Assembly (NCBI GenBank): GCA_963781285.1
Contig: CAWAFI010000005.1
Span: 124,001-188,000 of the forward strand
Direction: 5' to 3'
Length of the DNA stretch: 64,000 nucleotides
From: CAIWHR01 sp963781285
Lineage (GTDB): Bacteria; Pseudomonadota; Gammaproteobacteria; Burkholderiales; Casimicrobiaceae
The position numbers and the translations under genes are program-made. Position 1 is the stretch's first letter; each line of letters opens with the position of its first letter. Under the pieces are notes generated by a model, which was not told where the DNA came from, did no database searches, and was given only the letters and a program-made list of their open reading frames with translations. Shown piece by piece: positions 46,961 through 55,001 of this stretch.

Positions 46961-48085
46961 ATGAACCGACGCTCGATGCAGCTTGCGACAGCACTGATGA
47001 CGGTCTTCATCGCGGCGGGCCCTGCAGGGGCACAGGCGATCGAGGATGAACTCGTTCTCATCACGCCGGTGGCGAAGACCCTGACCGACCCGGAGTTGGC
47101 GGATTTCGCCAAGTACGCGAAAGAAACTTGGAACGTCACGGTCAAGACGAGCGCGCTTGCGGCCGGGACCCCGGTTGCCTATGGCCAGATCGTCGAATGG
47201 AAGGGCCGGCCCCAGGCCGACATCTTCTGGGGCGGCGAGAGCGCGCTCTTCGACAAGCTCGCCGAGCAGAAGCTGCTCGCGACACTCGACTTGCCGAAGG
47301 CGGTCGTCGACGCGATCCCGACGAGCATCGGCAAGCCGAAGCCGATCCCGCTCAGGGATCCCAACGGCTTCTGGATCGGAACGGTGCTGGAGCCCTACGG
47401 CCTCGTGTATCACCCGCGGCTGCTGGAGCGCCTCGGCGTTGCGCCGCCGAAGGACTGGGACGACCTGCTCGATCCGAAGTTGAAAGGCAACGTCGCGCAG
47501 TGTGCGCCGACGCGCTCGTCGAGCAGTCACGCGACCTACGAGGTGATCCTGCAGCGCGACGGCGACGCCAAGGGCTGGGAGTGGCTCAGGCATCTGGGCG
47601 GCAACACCGGCATCTTCACCGCCCGCAGCCGCGACGTGCCTTCGGTCGTGGCGAAGGGAGAGTTCGCGGCGGGATTCGCCGTGCCGAGCTACATGGCCTT
47701 CGAAGACCGGCTCGCTGGCTTCGACATCAAGTTCGTCGCACCCAAGACCGCGTGGATCACTCCGGAGCCGATCGCGATCCTCGCCGGCGCGAAGCATCCC
47801 AAGGCAGCGCGCGCCTTCATCGAGTTCGTGCTCTCCGAGCGCGGGCAGAAAGTGGCAATGGAGCGCGGGGTGTTCCCGATCACGCCGAAATACCGCGTCC
47901 AGGGAGCGGCCGGATCGAAGGCCGAGATGGCAGTCGAGTTCACCGGCGGCCTGCGCTCGTACTTCGACGTCGACGTGACCAACATCTACGATGACGACGT
48001 CGCGCAGAAGCGTTACGAGCAGGTGAACAGCACGTTCCGCAAGGAGATCGAGTCAGTCGCGGAAGAGCTGAAGAAGAAATACTGA
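46961..48085 (+). CDS. Iron-type ABC transporter substrate-binding protein
   Basis: 374 residues with signal peptide ('ATALMTVFIAAGPAGAQA') and GGAGG upstream. 'DELVLITPVAKTLTDPELAD', 'PQADIFWGGESALFDKLAEQ' and 'DPKLKGNVAQCAPTRSSSSH' place it in the family 1 solute-binding group with FbpA/AfuA-type proteins. These mostly bind ferric ion, but the same group includes phosphonate, phosphoglycerate and thiamine binders; the two adjacent Tyr of FbpA are not evident here. It is first of three genes with one fused permease. Behind an FNR-type site, so probably induced at low oxygen. Confidence 0.85.
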   Translation: MNRRSMQLATALMTVFIAAGPAGAQAIEDELVLITPVAKTLTDPELADFAKYAKETWNVTVKTSALAAGTPVAYGQIVEWKGRPQADIFWGGESALFDKLAEQKLLATLDLPKAVVDAIPTSIGKPKPIPLRDPNGFWIGTVLEPYGLVYHPRLLERLGVAPPKDWDDLLDPKLKGNVAQCAPTRSSSSHATYEVILQRDGDAKGWEWLRHLGGNTGIFTARSRDVPSVVAKGEFAAGFAVPSYMAFEDRLAGFDIKFVAPKTAWITPEPIAILAGAKHPKAARAFIEFVLSERGQKVAMERGVFPITPKYRVQGAAGSKAEMAVEFTGGLRSYFDVDVTNIYDDDVAQKRYEQVNSTFRKEIESVAEELKKKY

Positions 48086-48113
48086 TCCATTTCCGGGGCC
48101 CGGAAGCTCTCGC

Positions 48114-49199
48114 ATGCGCGTCGCGGTTCACGACCTCACCAAGCGCTTCGGGCCCCTCGCGGTCGTAAGCGGCGCGAGCTTCTCCATCGCCGAAGGGGAG
48201 CTGTTTACCCTCCTCGGCCCGTCGGGCTGCGGCAAAACGACGCTGCTCCGGCTGATCGCGGGCTTTTACGCCCCCGACGAGGGTGAAGTCCGCTTCGACG
48301 ATCGGCGCGTCAACGACGTGCCGCCGCACGAGCGCGGCATCGGCATGGTGTTCCAGAACTACGCGCTCTGGCCGCACATGACGGTGTTCGACAATGTCGC
48401 CTACGGGCTCAGGCTGCGCAAGCTCGGCGGGTCCGAAGTCGGAGACCGGGTCGACGGCGTCCTCGAGAAAGTGAGGCTCGCAGGACTCGGCAAGCGATAC
48501 CCGGGGCAGCTCTCGGGCGGGCAGCAGCAGCGGGTGGCGCTCGCGCGGGCGTTGGTGCTCAATCCCCGTATCCTGCTGCTCGACGAGCCGCTGTCCAACC
48601 TCGATGCCAAGATCCGGGTCCAGGTGCGCGCCGAGATCAGGAAGTTGCAGAAGGAACTCGGCATCACGACTGTCTATGTGACGCACGACCAGGAAGAAGC
48701 GCTCACGCTCTCCGACCGGATCGCGGTCTTCAACCTGGGAAAAGTGTTCCAGGTCGGCGCGCCCAAGGAGCTCTACGAGCGGCCGGCCAACCGCTTCGTG
48801 GCCGACTTCATCGGCATCAACAACATGATCGAAGGCACGGTGTGCGCGCTCGATGCGGGGCGCGGCGGCCTGGGCGCCGACACCGCGCTCGGTAAGCTGG
48901 GAGTATTGGCGAGGGAGCCGCTGAAGGTCGGCGATCGTTGCGTCGTGTGCGTGCGGCCGGAAAACATCGCACTGGACGCTGTCGGAGAGGTTGGCGGGCA
49001 CAACCGGGTCCGCGGCAGGATCGCCTTCGCCGCGTACCTGGGCAACACGCTGCGCTATGACGTGGACCTCGGGCAGGGCGTCACGTTCAGGACCGACATG
49101 CGCGATCCCTGGCACCACGACGAATTGCCGACGGGCACCGAGGTCGGCTTGAGCTTCCCGATCGGCACGACGTTGGCGATCCCGGCGGACATAGTGTGA
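48114..49199 (+). CDS. Iron-type ABC transporter ATP-binding protein
   Basis: 361 residues. Walker A 'LGPSGCGKTTLLRLIAGF', Q-loop 'GMVFQNYALWPHMTVFDNVA', signature 'LSGGQQQRVALARALVLN', Walker B 'ILLLDEPLSNLDAK', switch 'YVTHDQEEALTLSD'. The C-terminal TOBE-like domain (about 235-361) is present. It resembles FbpC/AfuC and PotA-type ATPases. It lies 28 bases after the binding protein and 10 before the permease. Confidence 0.93.
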   Translation: MRVAVHDLTKRFGPLAVVSGASFSIAEGELFTLLGPSGCGKTTLLRLIAGFYAPDEGEVRFDDRRVNDVPPHERGIGMVFQNYALWPHMTVFDNVAYGLRLRKLGGSEVGDRVDGVLEKVRLAGLGKRYPGQLSGGQQQRVALARALVLNPRILLLDEPLSNLDAKIRVQVRAEIRKLQKELGITTVYVTHDQEEALTLSDRIAVFNLGKVFQVGAPKELYERPANRFVADFIGINNMIEGTVCALDAGRGGLGADTALGKLGVLAREPLKVGDRCVVCVRPENIALDAVGEVGGHNRVRGRIAFAAYLGNTLRYDVDLGQGVTFRTDMRDPWHHDELPTGTEVGLSFPIGTTLAIPADIV

Positions 49200-49209
49200 G
49201 CGGGCCCCA

Positions 49210-50880
49210 ATGAGGCTGCCGCGCGCGCCGGCCGTCCTCGGGTTCGCCCTCATCTGGGTGTTCCTGATCATCCTCGTCTTGTATCCGCTGACGCGGATCT
49301 TCTATGACGCCTTCACCAACGAAGCCGGGCAGCTCACGCTCGCGAACTTCTACGAGTTCTTCACCGACTCCTTCTACCTGCGCTCGCTGTGGAAGTCGCT
49401 GGCCCTGGGCCTTGCCGCGGTGATCACCACGTCGGTGGTCGGGATCGGGGTCGCGTTCCTCATCATCCGCTACGAGTTCCCGTACCGGAACCTCTTCTCG
49501 TATCTGACGATGCTGCCGATGATCCTGCCGCCGCTCGTCGGCGTGCTCGGCTTCGTCTTCATCCTCGGCCGCGCCGGCACGGTGAACGTGCTCCTGACCG
49601 ACTGGTTCGGCCTCCAGCATCCGGTCAACTTCATGTATGGCGTGCACGGCGTGCTGCTGGTGGAGACCGTGCATTTGTTTCCGATGATGACGTTGAGCAT
49701 TCTCGATGCACTCGCGCGGGTCGATCCGTCGCTCGAGGAGGCGGCGCAAGGCATGGGCGCCAAAGGCTGGCGCCGGTTCTGGGACGTGACGCTGCCGCTA
49801 ACCACGCCCGGATACATTTCCGGAGCGCTGCTCGTCTTCATCTGGACGTTCGCCGATTTCATCACACCGCTGGTCGTCGGGGTCCAGGATCTACTCGCCC
49901 CGCAGGCATACCTGAACATCGTGCAATTCGTCGACCGGCGAATCTTTCGCATGGGCATTGTGATCTCGGCGCTGCTCGTGCTGCTCGCGATCGTGTTCGT
50001 GCTCGCCGCGCGCCAATACGTGGCGATCAAGGATTACAGCTCGCTCGCCTACTCGAAGGTGGAGCGGCGCAGGCTCGGGCCGGTTGCGCGCTGGGTGGCC
50101 GTCGGCTTCCTCTCGCTCCTGATGTTCGTCTCGTTCATTCCGCAGCTCGGCGTGCTGCTCGCCGCCGTAGGGCGCGGCTGGTCGCTCACGCCGTTTCCGA
50201 TCCATTACACAATCGAGTTCTTCGAGCAGGTGAGCGTTGAAACGCCGAAGTTCATCATCAACTCGCTGCTGTATTGCGGGATTGCGGTGTTCATGTGCAT
50301 CGTGATCGGCGTGCCGATGGCGTGGATCATGGGGCGCACGAACGCGCCCGGACGCGGCGCGATGGATGCCCTTACAACGTTGATGCTTGCGATCCCCGGG
50401 ACCGCGGTTGGCATTGCCTACGTGCGCGCGTTCAACTTTCCGCTGCCGATCGTCGACGTCCCACTCACCGGCATGTGGCTGATCCTCCCACTCGTGCTGG
50501 CGGTGCGGCGCCTTCCGTACACGGTGCGCGGCAGTTATTCGTCGCTGCTGCTCGTGCACAAGTCGATGGAAGAAGCAGCCGAGAACGTCGGCGCGACGAA
50601 GCTGCGCACGTTCCGCGACATCACGGTGCCCCTTGTCTGGAAAGGGATCTTCGTCGGCGCGCTGTTTTCGTTCATCACGTCGATCCAGGAGGCGTCATCG
50701 ACCATATTCCTGACGACCGGGGGCAACGAAATGATTCCGTTCGGAATCTTCAGCTTCTACATCGCAGGCTCGCAAAGCCAGGCGGCCGCGCTCGGCGTGA
50801 TCCTGATTGTGCTCTGCGCGCTGAGTCTCTTCGTGGTCAACCGCATCGCCGGCACACGAGTGGGTGGATTGTTCGGATGA
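49210..50880 (+). CDS. Iron-type ABC permease, fused double unit (FbpB-like)
   Basis: 556 residues with about twelve membrane segments, two permease units in one chain as in FbpB/AfuB. Each half has an EAA loop: 'EEAAQGMGAKGWRRFWDVTL' near residue 180 and 'EEAAENVGATKLRTFRDITV' near residue 455. It forms the whole channel with the ATPase dimer. Length is normal for the fused type (500-560). A small gene follows after 18 bases. Confidence 0.93.
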   Translation: MRLPRAPAVLGFALIWVFLIILVLYPLTRIFYDAFTNEAGQLTLANFYEFFTDSFYLRSLWKSLALGLAAVITTSVVGIGVAFLIIRYEFPYRNLFSYLTMLPMILPPLVGVLGFVFILGRAGTVNVLLTDWFGLQHPVNFMYGVHGVLLVETVHLFPMMTLSILDALARVDPSLEEAAQGMGAKGWRRFWDVTLPLTTPGYISGALLVFIWTFADFITPLVVGVQDLLAPQAYLNIVQFVDRRIFRMGIVISALLVLLAIVFVLAARQYVAIKDYSSLAYSKVERRRLGPVARWVAVGFLSLLMFVSFIPQLGVLLAAVGRGWSLTPFPIHYTIEFFEQVSVETPKFIINSLLYCGIAVFMCIVIGVPMAWIMGRTNAPGRGAMDALTTLMLAIPGTAVGIAYVRAFNFPLPIVDVPLTGMWLILPLVLAVRRLPYTVRGSYSSLLLVHKSMEEAAENVGATKLRTFRDITVPLVWKGIFVGALFSFITSIQEASSTIFLTTGGNEMIPFGIFSFYIAGSQSQAAALGVILIVLCALSLFVVNRIAGTRVGGLFG

Positions 50881-50898
50881 GGGACGGGAGGGAGCGTC

Positions 50899-51078
50899 AT
50901 GCCCTGGAATTCGACCTACTATCCGACCTCGATGAAAAACCTTCCCGTTTGGGTCCGCGAGAAGGCAATCGAGATTGCCAACGCATTGCTGGCGGAAGGA
51001 ATGGAGGAGGGGAAAGCCATTCGCGTCGCCATCGCCAAGGCCAAGGAATGGGCGCGCCACCACGACGGCGGGAGTTAG
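50899..51078 (+). CDS. Small conserved protein downstream of the permease
   Basis: 59 residues from the ATG at 50,899 with GGGAGGGAG upstream. Sequence: an N-terminal 'MPWNSTYYPTSMKNLPVWVR' then a helical 'EKAIEIANALLAEGMEEGKA' and 'IRVAIAKAKEWARHH'. The 'S-M-K-N-L-P-x-x-V-R-x-K-A-I-x-I-A-N-A-L-L' pattern is one I associate with a small, widely spread bacterial protein of unknown role, distantly like ChaB. It lies 18 bases past the permease stop and is convergent with nrdJ (3 bases). Confidence 0.75.
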   Translation: MPWNSTYYPTSMKNLPVWVREKAIEIANALLAEGMEEGKAIRVAIAKAKEWARHHDGGS

Positions 51079-51081
51079 GCC

Positions 51082-52914
51082 CTAGTCTGGCCCGGGTTTT
51101 CGCGTGCACGTGGCGTCGTCGAGCACAAGTATTTCTCCCGTCACCGGGTTGGGCCTGAAGGCCGCGCAGCCTTTCAATCCCAGTTGGTACGCCCGTTCAT
51201 AGACCCCGCGAAAGTCCTCGAAGCTGCAGTCCGCGGGCACGTTCACCGTCTTCGAGATGGCGTTGTCGACGTAACGTTGCAGCGCGGCCTGCATCGCCAG
51301 TTGCTGCATCGGCGGCACCTGTGACGCGGTGACGAAGGCGGGTGGCAAGATCGTGCCGTTGCCGAACTTCTCGCGGTACAGCCGATGGGCATAGTCCTCG
51401 ACGGGCACCATCTTCTCGCCGCCGTCGACAAGCCGGATGCGGCGCCGCATCGTGAAAGCGTAGGCCGGCTCGAGACCGCTGGAAACGTTGCCGGCGAGCA
51501 GACTGATCGTTCCGGTCGGAGCGATCGCGGTCAGATGGCTGTTGCGGATGCCGTTGCGCCGGATGGAACGCGCGATGTCCTCGGGCAGCGAGCGAATGAA
51601 CTCCCCGCCCGTGTACTGATCCGCCACGAAACAGGGAAAAGGGCCTCTTTCCCGGGCGAGGTCGATTGAGGCGCGATACGCGGCAACGCAGATCGTGCGC
51701 ATGATGTCGCCGGCGAGGGTGAGCGAGCGGTCCGACCCGTACGTTATCCCGAGCATGATGAGGGCATCGGCGAGGCCGGTCAGGCCAAGTCCGAGGCGGC
51801 GCGAGCCCTTCGCGACGTCGGCCTGTCTGGGCAGCGGAAAATGCGAGAGATCGTAGACGTTGTCGAGCATTCGTACGGCGATGCCGGCGGTAGCGGCAAT
51901 CCCGTCGAAATCGAGCGAGGAACGAGCGCTGAACGGATCGCGCACGAACTGCGTCAGGTTGATCGAGCCCAGGTCGCAGGCGCCATAAGCCGGCAACGGA
52001 ATTTCGCCGCACGGATTCGTCGCGCTGATCTGCTCGCAGTACGAGAGGTTGTTCAGGCGTTGGATGCGATCGACAAAGAGCACACCAGGCTCGGCGCATT
52101 CGAACGCGGCCCGCACCATGCGCTCCCAGAGGGCGCGGGCGGAAGCATGCCGGTGGACCAGGCACCGCTGCGGTCTCGGGTCTCCCGACCACACGCGATG
52201 GATCCATTCCTTCGCGCGCTCGGACTCACGTTCGGCCACGGGAAAGACGAGTGGCCATTCGGCGTCGGCAGCGACCGCATCCATGAAATCGTCGGTCACC
52301 AATACCGAAAGATTGAAGCGGCGGAGCGCCTGCGGGTTCCGCTTGGCGTCGATGAATTCCTCGATGTCCGGATGGTCGCAGCGGAGCGTTCCGATCATCG
52401 CGCCGCGTCGGTTACCGGCAGATTGGAGGGCGGCGCACATGCTGTCCCACACGTGCATGAACGATACCGGTCCGGAGGCTGTCGCCCCGGACGCGCGGGC
52501 TGGCGATCCGCGCGGGCGCAGTGTCGAAAAATCGTAACCGACGCCACCTCCCTCCTGCATCGTGAGGGCACCCTCCTTGAGGGCGTCGAAGATACCCTCG
52601 AGCGAGTCGTCGATGCGACCCATCACGAAGCAGTTGAACAAGGTCAGGCGCTGATTTGTACCCGCGCCGGCCTGGATACGCCCGCCGGGAAGGAAGCGGA
52701 AGCCTTCGAGCACACCGAGGAACCGCTGCTCCCAGTCGTCCCGATCGCGCGACTCCGCGCCAGCCAGCGCGTGGGCGATGCGACGCCAGGTGTCAACGAT
52801 GTGGCGGTCGCGCACGCGACCGGGACCTCCCGACCGATATCTCGTCTCCCAGACCTGGCTGGAAATGTCGGCGGTCTGCTGCCCGTGGTCAGGCATATCG
52901 ACCATCCCAATCAT
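51082..52914 (-). CDS. nrdJ: Adenosylcobalamin-dependent (class II) ribonucleotide reductase
   Basis: 610 residues from the ATG at 52,914. It makes deoxyribonucleotides without oxygen, using B12. Visible: 'RFLPGGRIQAGAGTNQRLTL' with 'FNCFVM' (first redox Cys); 'QEGGGVGYDFSTLRPRG'; active-site 'NPCGEIPLPAYGACDLGSIN'; 'IAPTGTISLLAGNVSSGLEP' (substrate loop); and 'GCAAFRPNPVTGEIL' near the end. No ATP-cone is present. Only one Cys is seen in the last 15 residues, so the usual shuttle pair is not obvious. The DHH gene starts upstream on the same strand, 52 bases away. Oxygen-independence fits the FNR neighbourhood. Confidence 0.92.
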   Translation of the reverse strand: MIGMVDMPDHGQQTADISSQVWETRYRSGGPGRVRDRHIVDTWRRIAHALAGAESRDRDDWEQRFLGVLEGFRFLPGGRIQAGAGTNQRLTLFNCFVMGRIDDSLEGIFDALKEGALTMQEGGGVGYDFSTLRPRGSPARASGATASGPVSFMHVWDSMCAALQSAGNRRGAMIGTLRCDHPDIEEFIDAKRNPQALRRFNLSVLVTDDFMDAVAADAEWPLVFPVAERESERAKEWIHRVWSGDPRPQRCLVHRHASARALWERMVRAAFECAEPGVLFVDRIQRLNNLSYCEQISATNPCGEIPLPAYGACDLGSINLTQFVRDPFSARSSLDFDGIAATAGIAVRMLDNVYDLSHFPLPRQADVAKGSRRLGLGLTGLADALIMLGITYGSDRSLTLAGDIMRTICVAAYRASIDLARERGPFPCFVADQYTGGEFIRSLPEDIARSIRRNGIRNSHLTAIAPTGTISLLAGNVSSGLEPAYAFTMRRRIRLVDGGEKMVPVEDYAHRLYREKFGNGTILPPAFVTASQVPPMQQLAMQAALQRYVDNAISKTVNVPADCSFEDFRGVYERAYQLGLKGCAAFRPNPVTGEILVLDDATCTRKPGPD

Positions 52915-52966
52915 GGCGGGAGGCTTAGGTTCAAGCAGCCGCTCGGCGCTTGACCTGTCGGCCCGC

Positions 52967-53923
52967 TCATGGAAAGGCGCGCTCGAATGCGCGCAGGAAT
53001 TCCGGCGTCTGATCCTGCGGGAGGTGGTTGATGCCGGCCGCCGCACTGCGCCCGCCGCCGCTGGCGAACGTGCGGCACAACGCATCGGCGCCGGTACCGG
53101 TCGCCTGCGGGGCACGCACGCTGACCGTGTACCCGCCTTCGCCATTCGGGGTGAGAATCGCGTGCGCGCGCGTCGGCTCGCGCAGCGCGAGCTCGTTGCC
53201 CAGCGCCCCGCGAACGCGGCGGCTCCACGCGGCGTCGGGCAGGAAGTAGACCGCCGTGCCGGAGCCCACATGCGTCGGCGCGATGCCCCGTGCGAGGGCG
53301 AGGTCCCCGCGCCGCGCGTCGCGCAGCATCCGGAAAACCTTCTCTTCGCGGATGAACAGGAGCGGATCGGCGTAGGCGCGCAGCACCTCGTAGAGCGCCG
53401 CCGGGTGGATGAGCAGGTCGGCTTCGCAGTCGCCATAGGCATTGTAGGCGAGGCATTCGCCCAGCTCGCGCAATGCGACGAGCTGCCGTGCGTCCGGTGC
53501 GAACGATTGCGCAAGCCGGTTGGCCTCTTGCGTCAGGTTGTCGCCGAACGCCGCAACGACCGCCCAAATCCGCTGCGCGCCGCCGAGATGGCGATCGACG
53601 AGGATGCCCGTGCAGACGTCCGGCGCGGTGTCGATGTGCGCGCACAGTCCCGGGTGCACCGGAATGTCGCCCGCGTGATGGTGATCGAAATACTCGACCG
53701 CCACGCCTCCATCGAGCAGCGTCATGAGCGCTTCGCGGTTCGCGGCGAGCGAGATGTCCAGCGCGGTCACCGTGTCGCCCGGTTCGGCGGCGACCCGTTG
53801 CAGCAGCGCGATGTCGCGCTTCGCGCCGGTAACCAGTACCGAATCGAGCGGTGTGACTAGGCGCAGCTGGTGCAGCGCGCACAGGCCGTCGGCGTCGCCG
53901 TTGAAAACGTCGAAATGGGTCAT
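52967..53923 (-). CDS. DHH/DHHA1-family phosphoesterase
   Basis: 318 residues from the ATG at 53,923. 'DVFNGDADGLCALHQL' holds the first metal Asp pair and 'VEYFDHHHAGDIP' the DHH(H) motif. The C-terminal DHHA1 domain ends in 'ASGGGRSAAAGINHL' (GGGxxxxAG substrate site). DHH proteins split phosphoesters, from RecJ nucleases to nanoRNA and cyclic dinucleotide hydrolases. The size (about 320) favours a small-substrate (NrnA-like) enzyme. It is transcribed towards nrdJ and divergent from prs, suggesting a nucleotide-recycling role. Confidence 0.85.
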   Translation of the reverse strand: MTHFDVFNGDADGLCALHQLRLVTPLDSVLVTGAKRDIALLQRVAAEPGDTVTALDISLAANREALMTLLDGGVAVEYFDHHHAGDIPVHPGLCAHIDTAPDVCTGILVDRHLGGAQRIWAVVAAFGDNLTQEANRLAQSFAPDARQLVALRELGECLAYNAYGDCEADLLIHPAALYEVLRAYADPLLFIREEKVFRMLRDARRGDLALARGIAPTHVGSGTAVYFLPDAAWSRRVRGALGNELALREPTRAHAILTPNGEGGYTVSVRAPQATGTGADALCRTFASGGGRSAAAGINHLPQDQTPEFLRAFERAFP

Positions 53924-53994
53924 GGCTTGCGGTTCGCGCGGCGCGGACTCAAGATGATAGGTGGCAGGCAAAGCGGCGAACAAAGGGGAGGCCG

Positions 53995-54981
53995 ATGGCG
54001 AACGACGGTCCGGTACTGTTTGCGCTCGAGGCGAGCCGCACGTTCGGCGCGGCCGTGGCCGCGAGCATCGGCGTAGCCCTGTGCGCCCACGAGGAGCGCG
54101 AATTCGAGGACGGCGAGCACAAGGTGCGGCCACTCTCCAGCGTGCGTGGCCGCGACGTCTACGTGATCCACTCGCTGTACGCCGACGCGACGCAAAGCAC
54201 CAACGACAAGCTCGTCCGGTTGCTGTTCTTCATCGGCGCGCTGAAGGATGCGGCGGCCGCGCGTGTCACGGCAGTCGTTCCCTATCTCGCCTACGCGCGC
54301 AAAGACCAGAAGTCGAAACCGCGCGATCCCGTCACGACCCGCTACGTCGCGACGCTGTTCGAGGCGGTCGGCACGGACTGCGTGGTAACGATCGACGTGC
54401 ACAACCTCGCGGCGTTCCAGAACGCATTCCGTTGCCGGACCGAGCACCTTGAGGCCGGTCCTCTCTTCGTCGCGCACTTCGCGCCGCTCCTGGGGGATTC
54501 GGACGTCGCCGTCGTTTCCCCGGACGCAGGCGGGATCAAACGCGCGGAAGCATTCCGGCAGCGACTTGCCGGTGCGCTGCAACGGCCGATTGCCGCGGCG
54601 TTCGCCGAAAAGTACCGAAGCGGCGGCGTGATCAGCGGCGAGGCGCTCGTCGGTGACGTCGCCGGGAAAACGGCGATCATCATCGACGATCTCATCAGTG
54701 TCGGCAATACCGTGGTGCGGGCTGCGCAAGCATGCCGGAAGCGGGGTGCGACGCGCGTGTTCGCAGCAGCATCGCACGGAGTGTTCGCGAGCGGCGCGGA
54801 GACCGTGCTCGCGGACAATGCGGTCGACGTCATCGTGGTTACCGATACGATCGGCGCGGAGCGGGCGGCGGGAACACGCCTCGCGGCGAAGGTGGTGCGC
54901 GTAAGCGTCGCCGGGGTGTTTGCCGAAGCGATCAGCAGGCTGCACGGTGGGGGCTCGCTCGTCGAGCATCTGACATCGTAG
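53995..54981 (+). CDS. prs: Ribose-phosphate pyrophosphokinase (PRPP synthetase) paralogue
   Basis: 328 residues. It makes PRPP from ribose 5-phosphate and ATP. Family motifs: 'FEDGEHKVRPLSSVRGRDVY', 'VVPYLAYARKDQKSKPRDPV', 'DVHNLAAFQNAF', 'VSPDAGGIKRAEAF'. The PRPP loop reads 'IIIDDLISVGNT' where housekeeping enzymes have 'DD(M/I)(I/V)DTGGT', so the D-T-G motif is changed to S-V-G. That and the genomic place (no ispE or tRNA nearby) suggest a second, specialised copy linked to nrdJ and the DHH gene. Confidence 0.88.
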   Translation: MANDGPVLFALEASRTFGAAVAASIGVALCAHEEREFEDGEHKVRPLSSVRGRDVYVIHSLYADATQSTNDKLVRLLFFIGALKDAAAARVTAVVPYLAYARKDQKSKPRDPVTTRYVATLFEAVGTDCVVTIDVHNLAAFQNAFRCRTEHLEAGPLFVAHFAPLLGDSDVAVVSPDAGGIKRAEAFRQRLAGALQRPIAAAFAEKYRSGGVISGEALVGDVAGKTAIIIDDLISVGNTVVRAAQACRKRGATRVFAAASHGVFASGAETVLADNAVDVIVVTDTIGAERAAGTRLAAKVVRVSVAGVFAEAISRLHGGGSLVEHLTS

Positions 54982-55001
54982 GCGCGCCGGACCGACGGGC
55001 G

